In this document: one piece after another, positions 8,268-17,676 of the stretch
How positions within the stretch are numbered: the stretch's first letter is position 1
How the letters are laid out: each line of letters opens with the position of its first letter
NCBI GenBank assembly: GCA_963849635.1
Contig: CAWKIA010000038.1
Location: 131,511 to 195,510 of the forward strand
Direction of reading: 5' to 3'
Length of the DNA stretch: 64,000 nt
Origin: CAVRUD01 sp963849635
GTDB lineage: Bacteria > Chloroflexota > Chloroflexia > Thermomicrobiales > UBA6265
Made by a program: the position numbers and the translations under genes
The notes under the pieces: generated by a model
Database searches by the model: none
What the model was told of the DNA's origin: nothing
The model's input: the letters and a program-made list of their open reading frames with translations, nothing else

Positions 8268-9270
8268 CTACGGGGCCGCTGAGGGACAACATTGACTGTC
8301 CAGGCGCCGCAGACGCCGGCGGCGGGGTGACGACGTCTGCCCGTCCACGATCAGCACGACCTTTCCCGGGCCGTGGTGGGAGCGGCCGGGCCGTAGGCCC
8401 CGCGCCCTTCGGCCAGGGGGACGATGGCCGACACGATCGCGCGCAGCTGCCCGCCGTCGAACAGCCGGGCCAGCTCGACGAGTTGCTCCCGGTCCGGGCG
8501 GACGACGAACCAGATCGCCCGTTGCCCGTCTGCTCCGTCCCGGTCCGGCGGCCGCGGGACGGCGATCGACACGAGCCGGCCCCCCGGGCGGAGCACGCGC
8601 CACGACCGCTCCCAGGTGTCGCCGCCGACCGTGTCGAGGACGACGTCGACGTCGGCCAGGACGTCCTCGAAGCGCTGAGACCGGTAGTCGACCACCTCGT
8701 CGGCACCCAGCTCCCGGAGGAGGTCGGCATCTCGCGCCGAGGCCGTCGTCGCCACGGAGGCGCCGCGCCAGCGGGCAAGCTGGACCGCGAACGCGCCGAC
8801 GCCGCCGGCTCCGCCGTGGACCAGCACCCGTGGCCGGGCCGAAGGCCCCGTGGTCGAAGAGGGCCTGCCAGGCCGTCAGTGCCGATAGCGGCGCGGCCGC
8901 GGCCTCGGCGAAACGTGAGCGCGGCCGGCTTCGGGGCGAGGTCGGCGGCGCGCACGGCCACGTGCTCGGCGTCGGCCCCGTCGCGGTGGGGGCTGATCAT
9001 ACCCGTACACGGCGTCGCCAACGGACACGCCAACCGCCGCCGGTCCGACTCCTCGACGACACCCGCCACCTCGTGCCCAGGGACGATTGGCGCCAGTCGC
9101 GGCGAGCCATCGTGTTCCAGCCACGTACTGGGCCAGTCGAGCTCGGTCGGGCTGACGCCACTAGCGTAGACGCGCACCAGGGCGTCGTCGGGCGAGAGAG
9201 ACGGAAAGGGGGCTTCCTGGTAGACCAGTCCGCGAGGGTCGTCCTTAGCATAGGCGAGTAGGGCGCGCAT
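8268..9270 (-). pseudogene. NADP-dependent zinc-type alcohol dehydrogenase/quinone oxidoreductase, several frameshifts
   Basis: Starting at an ATG at 9270 with an AAGGAG site, the protein opens MRALLAYAKDDPRGLVYQEA, then PTELDWPSTW and IVPGHEVAGVV, as in the MDR/quinone oxidoreductase family. The frame then changes at least twice between about 9050 and 8830. The nucleotide-binding half returns cleanly as LVHGGAGGVGAFAVQLARW and VVLDTVGGDTWERSWRVLRP. A further shift near 8380 leads to GPGKVVLIVDGQ, the usual C-terminus. I treat this as one gene with three or four indels, probably sequencing errors. The role is NADPH-dependent reduction of quinones or enones by family. Confidence 0.7.
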
Positions 9271-9298
9271 GGAACGTCTCCTTTCCAAGTGACCGCGC

Positions 9299-9897
9299 TC
9301 AGAACTCCCCGCCGCCGAAATCGCCACCCCCGAAAAAACTGCCGAAGCCGCCGCTGGCGTCTCCGGAACCGTCGAAGACCTGCGTCGCCGCCGTCGTACC
9401 CGGCATCGGCCGCTCTGCGCCCTGGTCGGATCGGCGAGATCGGTGCCGTCCTGGAGCCTGGTCGTAGCTTCACGTTGTCGAAAATAGGCGTTCGGCGATG
9501 ACGGTGCCCATGACGACGGCGGCGATGGTGTTCAGGAAGTTGCCGGCAAAGAGCCCACCAACCCCGGCACCGCGCGGATCAGCTCCGCCGAAGGTCCGTT
9601 CCAGTGTGCCGGGTCGGCGCAACTCGGCGCTCGACGCCAACCGGGCGAGGGAGCGCGCGTCGTCGCGATTCGCCTGCTCCTGCGGTGGCAGATCGCCATT
9701 CAGGCTTTCCAGTACGCGAGCCGCGCTGCTCGGGTGTGAGTTGGGCGAACGCCTCGGCGTGGGCCTGTTCGATCGCCTCGGGCGGGGCAGTACGCAGGAG
9801 GTACCGGCAGCGCTCGACGGCTGGTCGACGGATAGTGACTCCGCCAAGGGAGACGCGGCTGATCCCCCGCGCCGTTGAGCGTCGGGTTCACGTCCAA
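9299..9897 (-). pseudogene. Small DUF-type protein with Gly-rich GGxF tail, frameshifted
   Basis: Three frames join into one protein. They give ERCRYLLRTAPPEAIEQAHA then EAFAQLTPEQ (about 9790-9730), ARVLESLNGDLPPQEQANRD then LARLASSAELRRPGTLERTF, a hydrophobic segment with GLFAGNFLNTIAAVVMGTVI (about 9550-9490), and a Gly/Phe-rich end (GGFGSFFGGGDFGGGEF) with a TGA at 9299. I recall this layout in actinobacterial and chloroflexal hypothetical proteins, but the function is unknown. The start near 9897 (MDVNPTLNGAGD) is uncertain, since coding similarity may extend further upstream (VDEAWNGQPPSTESSILDRF). Confidence 0.5.
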
Positions 9898-10152
9898 GAA
9901 CCGGTCGAGAATGCTCGACTCCGTCGAAGGAGGTTGTCCATTCCAGGCTTCGTCAACGAACGTTGTCGCGGGAGATTTCTAGCCGGCCGCGTGCGGCTGC
10001 CCGGTGGCATCGACCAGCGCCAGCTGGGGTGAGCGTGAGGAGCCAGGGCCTCGCTGACGTCGGCCGACGTCAGCAGCTCGGCCGGCCGCCGTGGGTTGGA
10101 ATCGACTCGTCCAGGGTCCGACAGCGGCGCCGGATCACGCCGACGACCTTCG
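9898..10152 (-). other. Disrupted coding-like stretch, not identified
   Basis: Short plausible peptide pieces appear in alternating minus-strand frames (PAELLTSADVSEALAP, then LALVDATGQPHAAG before a TAG near 9979). No single frame is maintained and I do not recognise a family. It is probably an indel-rich small gene or the N-terminal region of the Gly-rich protein below it. Confidence 0.25.
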
Positions 10153-10610
10153 TCACGGTCGGGACGTCCTCTCCTTACCCGGCCGGCGGCACTCACGTGG
10201 CCCTCGCGGCATGAGCCGCGCACGTTCCGCAGCACCACGCCCATCTCCCGGCGGTCGGACGACGGTCGCGCCGACGGCCAGTGCCAGGTACACCACCGCC
10301 AGGGCGACGTGCTGGTCCGGCCAGACGAACCCGACCACGAAGAGCCCGAACAGGATCAGCGCGCCGTACCAGTGCAGGCGAGGTCGAGCATGATCACCAC
10401 CGCGAAGAGGGTCTGGGCCACCGTCAGGAGGAGCTCGTCGTCCTGGCGGCCGGTCAAGGGCGAGCGCCTGGAGTTCGCCCAGGGCGAGGGAGTAGGCCAG
10501 GGGAAGCATCCCGACCAGCAGCGTCCACTGGTTGATCTTCGAGGAGACCAGGGTGCCCATCGCCGCCCCCGGTGGCGCCCCGCCAGGTGGGTGCCGCTGG
10601 GCGTCGGCCG
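10153..10610 (-). pseudogene. Sodium/calcium exchanger family, C-terminal fragment
   Basis: From about 10575 the minus strand reads MGTLVSSKINQWTLLVGMLP, then LAYSLALGELQALALD. In a second frame follows QDDELLLTVAQTLFAVVIML, and back in the first ILFGLFVVGFVWPDQHVALA. The SSKxNQWTLLVG segment is characteristic of the second half of Ca2+/cation antiporters. Everything before that, about two thirds of a usual protein, is missing: an epoxide hydrolase gene ends only about 100 bases upstream. It is a truncated remnant with extra indels, not a working transporter. Confidence 0.6.
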
Positions 10611-10682
10611 ACGTCGCGTCAACATAACGGCCACAGGCGGGAAGATACGGGCACCGCGGTTGCCCGTATTCCTTGTCTGCAC

Positions 10683-11879
10683 CTAGCGCAGCGAGCGGAA
10701 CGCCGCCCGGACCTCGTCGGAGAAGAGCTCCGGCTCCTCCCAGGCGGCGAAGTGGCCGCCCCTGTCGACCTCGTTGAAGTAGGTGAGGTTGGGGTAGGAC
10801 GTTCTCGACCCAGCTGCGCGGGGTCCGCCAGATCTCGCCGGGGAAGGTGGTGAAGCCGACCGGGAGCGAGACCCCGGAGGAGCCTGGCCGGACGCAGTGC
10901 TGGCCAGGGCTCGTCCGTCCTCCCAGTACGACCGGGCGGCCGAGGCGCCGGTGCCCGTCAGCCAGTACAGCGTGATGTTGTCGAGGATGTGGTCCCGGGT
11001 GAGGTTGCCCACGGGCTCGCCGTCGACGAACGCGCGGGAGATCTTGTAGTAGCTGTCCGTGTCGTGGTCGAGCATCCAGGCCGCCAGCCCGACGGGTGAA
11101 TCCAGCAGGGCGTAGCCGATCGTCTGCGGCCGCGTGGCCATCTCCAGGAAGTAGCCGAAGCCGTCGTCCTGAACGTGTTGAGCGCGTCGGGCGCCGCGCG
11201 TTCCTGCTCGGACTCCGCCGGCGGGGGGCCGGCCAGCACCGTCACGAGCAAGTTCATGTGGATGCCGAGCAGCCCCTCGGGCGCCTGGCGGCCCATCACG
11301 TCGGTGACGAGGGCGCCCACGTCGCCGCCCTGGGCGACATAGCGGGTGTAGCCGAGGCGGTTCATCAGCTCCGCCCAGGCCTGCGCGATGCGGCCGGGGT
11401 CCCAGCCGAGCTCGGTCGGCTCGCCCGAGAAGCCGTAGCCGGGCAAGGACGGCAGCACCAGGTGGAAGGCGTCCTCGGCGCGTGCCGCCGTGCGCGGTCG
11501 GGTCGGTCAGCGGGCCGATGGTCTCGAGCAGCTCGATGACCGAGCCGGGCCAGCCGTGCGTCATGATCAGCGGCAACGCGTTCTCGTGCGGCGACCGACG
11601 TGGATGAAGTGGATGTCCACCCCGTCGATCTCGGTCGTGAACTGCGGTAGCGCGTTCAGCTTCGCCTCGGCCTTGCGCCAGTCGTATCGGTCGCCCAGTA
11701 GCGGGCGAGCTCCTGCATCGTCGCCAGCTGCACGCCCTGCGACCGATCCTCGACGAGCTCCCTGGTGGGCCAGCGCGTCGCGGCGATGCGCCGGCGCAGG
11801 TCGGCGAGCTCGGCCTCGGGACCTCGACCGGAAGGGGCGGATCGCGGCTGTGTCGGCCGACGGGTGCGGTCGTGGCCAT
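10683..11879 (-). pseudogene. Epoxide hydrolase paralogue 2, frameshifted
   Basis: From an ATG at 11879 with an AAGGAG site down to a TAG at 10683, about 395 codons. The N-terminal EHN layout is present over several frames, then ENALPLIMTHGWPGSVIELL, LPSLPGYGFSGEPTELGWDP, YVAQGGDVGALVTDVMGRQA (nucleophile Asp in GGDVG), SPVGLAAWMLDHDTDSYYKI, LDNITLYWLTGTG, and the C-terminal FNEVDRGGHFAAWEEPELFS with the catalytic His in GGHF. All catalytic landmarks survive but the frame changes about six times. That density is more like sequencing error than decay. It is paralogous to the copies at 12.0-13.3 kb and at the window start. Confidence 0.75.
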
Positions 11880-11903
11880 GGTGGCTCCTTGCGGCGTGTG
11901 CGA

Positions 11904-11929
11904 GTGCCGAGCCTGGACCCACTCGGCAC
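11904..11929. promoter_or_regulatory. Inverted repeat upstream of epoxide hydrolase 2
   Basis: GTGCCGAG and CTCGGCAC form an 8-base perfect inverted repeat with a 10-base centre. It sits 25 bases above the start of epoxide hydrolase 2. It is placed like an operator, but no regulator is identified. Confidence 0.3.
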
Positions 11930-12043
11930 GGCACGCGCCCTGAAGCGCCTGTCCGCGTGTGTCTGGCATCGCCACGAGGCCGGTGCCGTGAATGACGCGG
12001 CCGTCGTCGGGCAGTGGGCGAGCGCGGACGCTCTGACCGCCGA

Positions 12044-13286
12044 CTAGCGCAGCGAGCGGAACGCCGCGCGGACTCCTCGGTGAAGAGCAGCGGCTGCTCC
12101 CAGGCGGCGAAGTGGCCGCCCCTGTCGACCTCGTTGAAGTAGATGAGGTTGGGGTAGGCCTGCTCGGCCCAGCTGCGCGGGGCCTGGTACTGCTCGCCGG
12201 GGAAGACGGTCACGGCGACCGGGATGGAGACGCCCTTGGCGTTGAAGAAGCCGCCCTTGTACTCCCAGTAGAGGCGAGACGCGGAGACCCCCGTGTTCGT
12301 CAGCCAGTAGAGCGTGATGTTGTCGAGGATCTCGTCACGCGTCAGTTCGCCCGTGGCGCTCGTGGTCCGGTCAGCGCCGCGGCGACCGCCGCGGCCGGCT
12401 GGCCGTCGGCGTCGTTGTGGTCGAGCAGCCAGGCGGCCAGGCCGACGGGCGAATCCGCGATGCCGTACAGGGTCTGCGGGCGCGACGCCATCAGCCTGGC
12501 GTAGTCGACCTGCTTGAACGTTCTGACCAGCTGGTCGTAGGCGCGTCGTTCCTCGGCCGAGAGACCGGACGGCGGCGGGTCGCCGGCCAGGAGCGCCTTG
12601 TCGACGTCGGCCGGAACGGTGGCGGGCATGTTGGTGTGGATGGCGAGCAAGCCCGCGGGCGCCTGCAGGCCCATCTGGTCGACGACGAACGCGCCCCAGT
12701 CGCCGCCCTGGGCGACGTAGCGGGTGTAGCCGAGGCGCTGTCATCAGCTCCGCCCAGGCGCGGGCCATGCGCTCGGGGCCCCAGCCGGTGCTGGTCGGCT
12801 TGCCGGAGAAGCCGTAGCCCGGCATCGACGGGATGACCACGTGGAACGCGTCCGCTGCGCTCGCCGCCGTGCGCGGTGGGATCGGTGAGCGGGTCGATGA
12901 TCTTCAGCTGCTCGATGACCGAGCCGGGCCAGCCGTGGGTGACGATGAGCGGCAGCGCGTCCTCGTGCTGCGAGCGGACGTGGATGAAGTGGATGTCGAG
13001 CCCGTCGATCTCGGTGATGAACTGCGGGAGGGCGTTCAGCTTCGCCTCGCACCTTGCGCCAGTCGTAGTCCGTCGCCCAGTAGCGCGCGAGCTCCTGCAT
13101 CGTCGCGAGCGGCACGCCCTGGGAGTCGATCCGCGACGGTCTCCCTGTTCGGGCCAGTGCGTCGCGGCGATGCGCCGGCGCAGGTCGTCGAGCGTCCTCC
13201 TCGCGGAGCCTCGAAGCGGAAGGGGCGGATCGCGGTGGAGGCGCTGTGGAGGTCAGCATAGAGTGCGGCAATCGTCCAGCGGACAT
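12044..13286 (-). pseudogene. Epoxide hydrolase paralogue 3, frameshifted
   Basis: Starts at an ATG at 13286 with an AAGGAG site and ends at a TAG at 12044. Recognisable pieces are SQGVPLATMQELARYWATDY, DYDWRKV, IPSMPGYGFSGKPTSTGWGP, VAQGGDWGAFVVDQMGLQAP (nucleophile Asp), IADSPVGLAAWLLDHNDADG, DEILDNITLYWLTNTG and FNEVDRGGHFAAWEQPLLFT (catalytic His). Several indels break the frame, mostly in the N-terminal half and at about 12375. The protein is close to copy 2 in sequence and size, so the pair looks like a tandem duplication. Function by family is epoxide hydration. Confidence 0.75.
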
Positions 13287-13599
13287 GGGGTCTCCTTCCT
13301 CGGTGGTGACTCGGGCGAGATCGGGTGAGCGATCGACCGAGGTCGCAGCGAACAGATCTGGGGCGGTGGCGTCTCGCTTTCTCCGGCCGGACCGAGAGGA
13401 GGGGAGGGCCGGGTCGCGCGACCCCGGTCCGGTGGGGAGGGGAAGAGGGGAAGGGGAAAGGAGACCGGGACGTGCGACCCCGATCTGGGGAAGGGGAGAG
13501 GAGGAAGGGGAGGGGGTGCGGCTGAGCAGCCCCTCCCCGCTAGTCCCCTGTAAGCGGGGACCGGGATGGTCATGGTATCTGCGTGTGGACTGGGTGCGG
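13287..13599. other. Purine-rich low-complexity intergenic stretch
   Basis: The plus strand from about 13390 to 13515 is dominated by GGGGA/GGAAG runs interrupted by a near-palindrome around GGGTCGCGCGACCCC. A weak CCCCGCT...AGCGGGG hairpin at about 13526-13559 could terminate the YbjQ gene. No coding frame is convincing here. The G runs could form quadruplex-like structures or could mark poor base calling. Confidence 0.4.
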
Positions 13600-13948
13600 T
13601 TAGGAGTCCTGGAGCACGACCGCGGTGCCGTAGGCGACGATTTCGACCATCTCGCGCCCGACCTCGGCGGTGTAGAAGCGCATCCCGATGACCGCGTTCG
13701 CCCCCGGTACCCAGGGCCGCCCGCTCGATCCGTGCGAGCACGTCCCGGCGGACCGCGGCGAGCAGAGTCCTGATACTCGTCGAGGGCGCTGCCGATCCCA
13801 AGCGCGTCAGCCCGCCATGATGTTGCCGCTAATGCCGCGGCTGCGGATCGCGATGCCTTCCACGACCCCGAGCGTCCGAGCGATCCGCGCGCCCGCGATC
13901 CCGTCCGTCCTCGCGATGCGAATGGGTGCTCGCGTTCGAGCTGTCCAT
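13600..13948 (-). CDS. ybjQ: YbjQ/UPF0145 family protein (frameshifted)
   Basis: A protein of about 115 residues in two or three frames. The N-terminal half reads IAGARIARTLGVVEGIAIRS then RGISGNIMAG, and LGIGSALDEYQ follows after a shift near 13820. The C-terminal half reads ANAVIGMRFYTAEVGREMVE then IVAYGTAVVLQDS to a TAA at 13600. These match the YbjQ heavy-metal-binding-domain family, a small pentamer-forming protein of unknown role. Two single-base indels explain the broken frame. It is transcribed towards epoxide hydrolase 3. Confidence 0.65.
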
Positions 13949-14150
13949 CACAGGTTCCTCGCTGACGGCGCGGACAGGTCGATCGCGGCGCTTCCCCGTT
14001 CGGTCCTTTCGGTCCCGCCCGGGTGACATCACCACAATGGGCGATACCGGCGGCGTGCGCATCACCCGAAATGATTAATTGAGAGGATTACTTGCGGCCG
14101 CCGGGCCTGCTACCCGGCTTGGCAGCCCGGTCACATCGGCGACGGGGACG

Positions 14151-17100
14151 TCAGGCAATGCCGTGCCGGATCGCGAACTCGGTCGCGCCAGCGCGGTTGT
14201 TCACCTCGATCTTGGCGAGGATCCTGGCGACGTGCACCTTGACGGTGTTGGGGCTGAGGAAGAGCCGGTCCGCGATCTCCGCGTTGCTCAGCCCGGAGGC
14301 CACGAGGCGCAGCACCTCAACCTCGCGCGCGGTCAATCCCGCCGGCGGTCGATCGGTCGACTCGCCTAGCCGGGCGGCGAGCCGGTCGATCCGCGTAAGG
14401 GCGGGAAGTGCGTCCATAGGCAGGCAAAGTTCGCTTGCTTCCTCGAGCGTCTCGCGCGCCCGGTGCTGCTCCCCGGTGATCGCACGGAGCTCGGCATGGG
14501 CGATAAGGGTGAGGGCACGCTCGTACGGGGCGCGGCAGGCGTCGGCGAGACTGAGCGCCTCAGCAAATTGGTCCTCCGCTCCGGCGCTGTCGCCAGCGTC
14601 GGTGGCGAGAATGCCGAGCATCCGATGCGCGCCGATGAGTGCGAGCGGCTGCCGTGGGGTGGTGGCGTACGCCAGGGCTCGTTCGGCGTGCTCGCGAGCT
14701 CGCTCCGTGTCACTCGCGGCGCGGTGCCACTCGGCGTCGAGGACCTCGCCCTCGGATCGCCCGAGTGTCGCGTCCATGAAGTCCAGCCACCGCCGGTGGA
14801 GGTCGAGCCACCATCGGGCGGCATCGAGATCGCCCGCGTCGAGCGCGAGCCCGGCGGCCAGGAGCTGGAACTGGACCGGCATTTGACCCACCAGCTCGCC
14901 GGGCTCGCTCGCGGGACGAATCCGCGCCGGCTCGTGCACGCACCGCCACGCTAGCTCGGCATCGCCTTGCGCCCGGGCGAGGGTCCCAAGGTACAAGGGG
15001 CGCACGCCCGCGAGGTACGGAAGGTCCCATGTATCGTGTTGCTCGAGAACCTCGCGCGCCTCGCGCCACCGCCCTTCGAGGACGAGCAGCGGGACGCGGG
15101 CGTACCGCGGCAGATTCGCGTTCACGTGGCCGCCGTGCTCGACCACCCACATGGCCGTGCGCTCCGCCGCCGCCGCAACCAGCTCCCGCTCAGCCAGGTC
15201 GTCCGCTTGATAGGGCAATACAGCGAGAATCAGCTCCTCGCGCTTGCGCATCAACGCGAACAAGTGCAGATCGCTTGCAAGAAATGCGGCGACCGACGCG
15301 GCGTACGACCGTCGCGCCAGGCCCGGCTCGCCCTGCAATGCGTAGGCCATCGAAAGTCCACTGTGGGCATCGGCGATGGCACCGAGTTCGCCGGGCGTGG
15401 ACGCTGGATCGGTCATCTTTGCGAGGTAGGCTTCACCCTGCGTGCGCGCCTCGGCAAGGTGTCCGCCGCGCGCGAGAATGGCGATCAGCGTGCCGCGGTT
15501 CGCGACCTTGTCGATCCGTTGTTCGCGGCGGCGAGCGGCGCCTATCCCCGGAGGCAGTTGGTCAACCATATCCGCCGCGGTGGAGATGGTCGCGACAGCA
15601 GTGCGATGGTCGCCACCATAGCCAAGGAGCAGCCCCAGCAACGCCTGCGCGCGAGCACTGAGACTGGGGTCCTCTGCCGCGGCGGCCAGTCGCACCACCT
15701 CCTCCACCCATTCGAAGGCTTGATCGCGATCGTCGTGGCGGCGCAGTGCGGCAGCGAGTAGCCGCACCCACCCGCGCTCAGCAAGATCCGCCACTTGCAT
15801 ATCGAGCAACTTCATCGCGGCCTCGTAGCGCTCGGCCGCCGTCACCAGCGCGTAGGCATCCTCCGCCCGCTCGCCCGCCCGCACCAGCCACGCGGCTGCG
15901 CGCTCGTCTCCCGCCTGCCGGAGGTGATACGCCACCGCATCCGGATCTGGGGAGGGAAGCCCGATGAGCGCCTCAGCCACCTGCCGGTGGATTCGCCCCC
16001 GCCGCAGCGCGGGAACGTCCTCGTACAGCACGTCGCGGATCAGCGCGTGGCTGAAGCGGATGCCGTCGCCCCGAGCCGATGCCGTCACGAGATGCGCCGC
16101 CTCCGCCCGCTCGGCCGCGGCCAAGAGGATCTCCTCGTCCATCCCAGCGACGGCCCCCCAGACCGCGAGCGGTACCTCCTGCCCCGCCACGGCGGCGATT
16201 GCGAGCAGCGCGGCGGTCTCGTCGCTCAGGCGGCTGAGCCGGTCGTCGACGATCTGTTGCAGCAATGTCGGCACGGGAATCTGCGCCAGGCTCTCCGTGG
16301 ACGATCCGCCAGCGAGGCGATCGAGCAGCCCCTCCTCGTCGATGCTCCGCAGCAGTTCGGTCATGAACAGCGGGTTGCCCTCGGTGCGCGCGAGCAGGTA
16401 CGCGGCGATGCGCTGGACCGTTGCCTCCGCCAGGCCGTAGCGCGCCCGCACCAGCGCCCGGCCGGCCGCGGCGTCGAGCGGGCGCAGGCCGAGGCGCTCG
16501 GTGGGCGCCTCCCGTACGAGGAGCGGGACCGTCGTGGCAAGCGGATGATGCCGGTCAACGTCCTCGCTGCGATAGGTGGCGACGAGGAGGAGCGGCAGGT
16601 CGGCGATCCCGCGGGTGACGAAGCGCAGCAGGTCGAGGGAGGCGCTGTCCGCCCAATGGAGGTCCTCGAGCACGAGCACGAGTGGCCGCTCCGTAGTCAG
16701 GGCGGCGAGAAAGGCCCGCGCCTGAGCGAACAGGTCCGCCTGGCTCGTTGCTCCATCGAGGCGGGAGACCGACAGTGCGTTCGCCGTGTCAAGGCGGGCT
16801 TCGACGCGCCGGGCGATCTCGATCCAGGGGCCGTAGGGCGGCGTCTCGGTGCGGTCGTAGCAGTGGCCGGCGAGGACGGTCATCCGCGCGTCCGTCGCGT
16901 CGCGGCAGAGCGCGTCCGCGAGGGCAGTCTTGCCGATGCCGGCTTCGCCGCTGATCAGCACCAAGCTACCGCGACCGGTTTGCGCGGCGATCAGGCGGTC
17001 GTGCAGGACGGCGAGTTCGCGATCACGTCCGACGAGCGGCGGCGGTGACGTCGGCCACGACGAACTGACATCCATGCGAGTCCTAGCTAATGGGGAGCGA

Positions 17101-17312
17101 TTGGCAGTCTGAGGCGCTCCCAGACTACTTCCTGGATGGGCCAGGTCTTGCGGCACGAAACGGAACGGGTGGCTCGTCACCATCGGCTTATCGACGCCGT
17201 CCGGCGCCTGCTTCGCGACCTTGGTATAGATGGCGGCACTCACGCTATCGTCGATGGATCGCTGGACGAGGGTGAGGTTCGGGGCGCCGGCCGACGGTGG
17301 AGCTTGGGGCAT
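14151..17312 (-). CDS. LuxR family AAA-type ATPase regulator (MalT-like)
   Basis: A 1053-residue regulator. After an unassigned stretch of about 85 residues comes PPLVGRDRELAVLHDRL, a Walker A motif GEAGIGKT at about 122-129, and a Walker B region LVLVLEDLHWAD. A long alpha-helical TPR-like region follows, then a C-terminal LuxR HTH: LTAREVEVLRLVASGLSNAE with LSPNTVKVHVARILAKIEV. Such proteins bind an inducer and ATP, oligomerise and activate transcription. The ATG at 17312 has an ideal AAGGAG site. An internal ATG at 17075 has only AGGACT and would start right at the ATPase. The gene is clean, with no frame changes. Confidence 0.9.
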   Translation of the reverse strand: MPQAPPSAGAPNLTLVQRSIDDSVSAAIYTKVAKQAPDGVDKPMVTSHPFRFVPQDLAHPGSSLGAPQTANRSPLARTRMDVSSSWPTSPPPLVGRDRELAVLHDRLIAAQTGRGSLVLISGEAGIGKTALADALCRDATDARMTVLAGHCYDRTETPPYGPWIEIARRVEARLDTANALSVSRLDGATSQADLFAQARAFLAALTTERPLVLVLEDLHWADSASLDLLRFVTRGIADLPLLLVATYRSEDVDRHHPLATTVPLLVREAPTERLGLRPLDAAAGRALVRARYGLAEATVQRIAAYLLARTEGNPLFMTELLRSIDEEGLLDRLAGGSSTESLAQIPVPTLLQQIVDDRLSRLSDETAALLAIAAVAGQEVPLAVWGAVAGMDEEILLAAAERAEAAHLVTASARGDGIRFSHALIRDVLYEDVPALRRGRIHRQVAEALIGLPSPDPDAVAYHLRQAGDERAAAWLVRAGERAEDAYALVTAAERYEAAMKLLDMQVADLAERGWVRLLAAALRRHDDRDQAFEWVEEVVRLAAAAEDPSLSARAQALLGLLLGYGGDHRTAVATISTAADMVDQLPPGIGAARRREQRIDKVANRGTLIAILARGGHLAEARTQGEAYLAKMTDPASTPGELGAIADAHSGLSMAYALQGEPGLARRSYAASVAAFLASDLHLFALMRKREELILAVLPYQADDLAERELVAAAAERTAMWVVEHGGHVNANLPRYARVPLLVLEGRWREAREVLEQHDTWDLPYLAGVRPLYLGTLARAQGDAELAWRCVHEPARIRPASEPGELVGQMPVQFQLLAAGLALDAGDLDAARWWLDLHRRWLDFMDATLGRSEGEVLDAEWHRAASDTERAREHAERALAYATTPRQPLALIGAHRMLGILATDAGDSAGAEDQFAEALSLADACRAPYERALTLIAHAELRAITGEQHRARETLEEASELCLPMDALPALTRIDRLAARLGESTDRPPAGLTAREVEVLRLVASGLSNAEIADRLFLSPNTVKVHVARILAKIEVNNRAGATEFAIRHGIA

Positions 17313-17425
17313 GACGGCTCCTTGGTGTAAGCAGGTTGAGCCCACCAATTCGGGTTGCGACGCGGCGGGCTGTGCGCTGTAGCCTTGAATACATCAAACC
17401 AGACGCGCGACGATCAGGCAATTAG

Positions 17426-17450
17426 ACGAAGGTATTGACGATACCTTCGT
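17426..17450. promoter_or_regulatory. 10-base perfect inverted repeat
   Basis: ACGAAGGTAT and ATACCTTCGT flank a 5-base TGACG centre. It lies between the divergent LuxR ATPase gene and the histidine kinase gene, about 115 bases above the former. Its size and symmetry suit a dimeric repressor or activator site. The rest of 17313-17676 shows no gene. Confidence 0.5.
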
Positions 17451-17676
17451 ATTGGCTGTGTCGCCGTCCGCGCGGGTGGGGATTGGGCACAGAGGTAGCG
17501 GAACCGATACCAAGGTCTAATGGACGATTGCGCTCGGACCGATCATTCTGCCGCGTAGACGGTACCTGTCGACGGGGAGAAGCGGAGACTGCGGAGATCT
17601 GGCGATGCGCTACCCTGCGCGGACACGCTCGATGGTGGGACGAATACGCATGGGGGGTGCATCGTGATGGACGACA

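Noticed and set aside
13390..13520. Regulatory G-quadruplex array
   Set aside because: G-runs are present but irregular and lie in an indel-rich segment; I cannot separate structure from sequencing noise.
14967..15761. Long plus-strand frame opposite the LuxR ATPase
   Set aside because: It is antisense to a clean, well-conserved regulator and contains no family motif; it is a GC-rich shadow frame.
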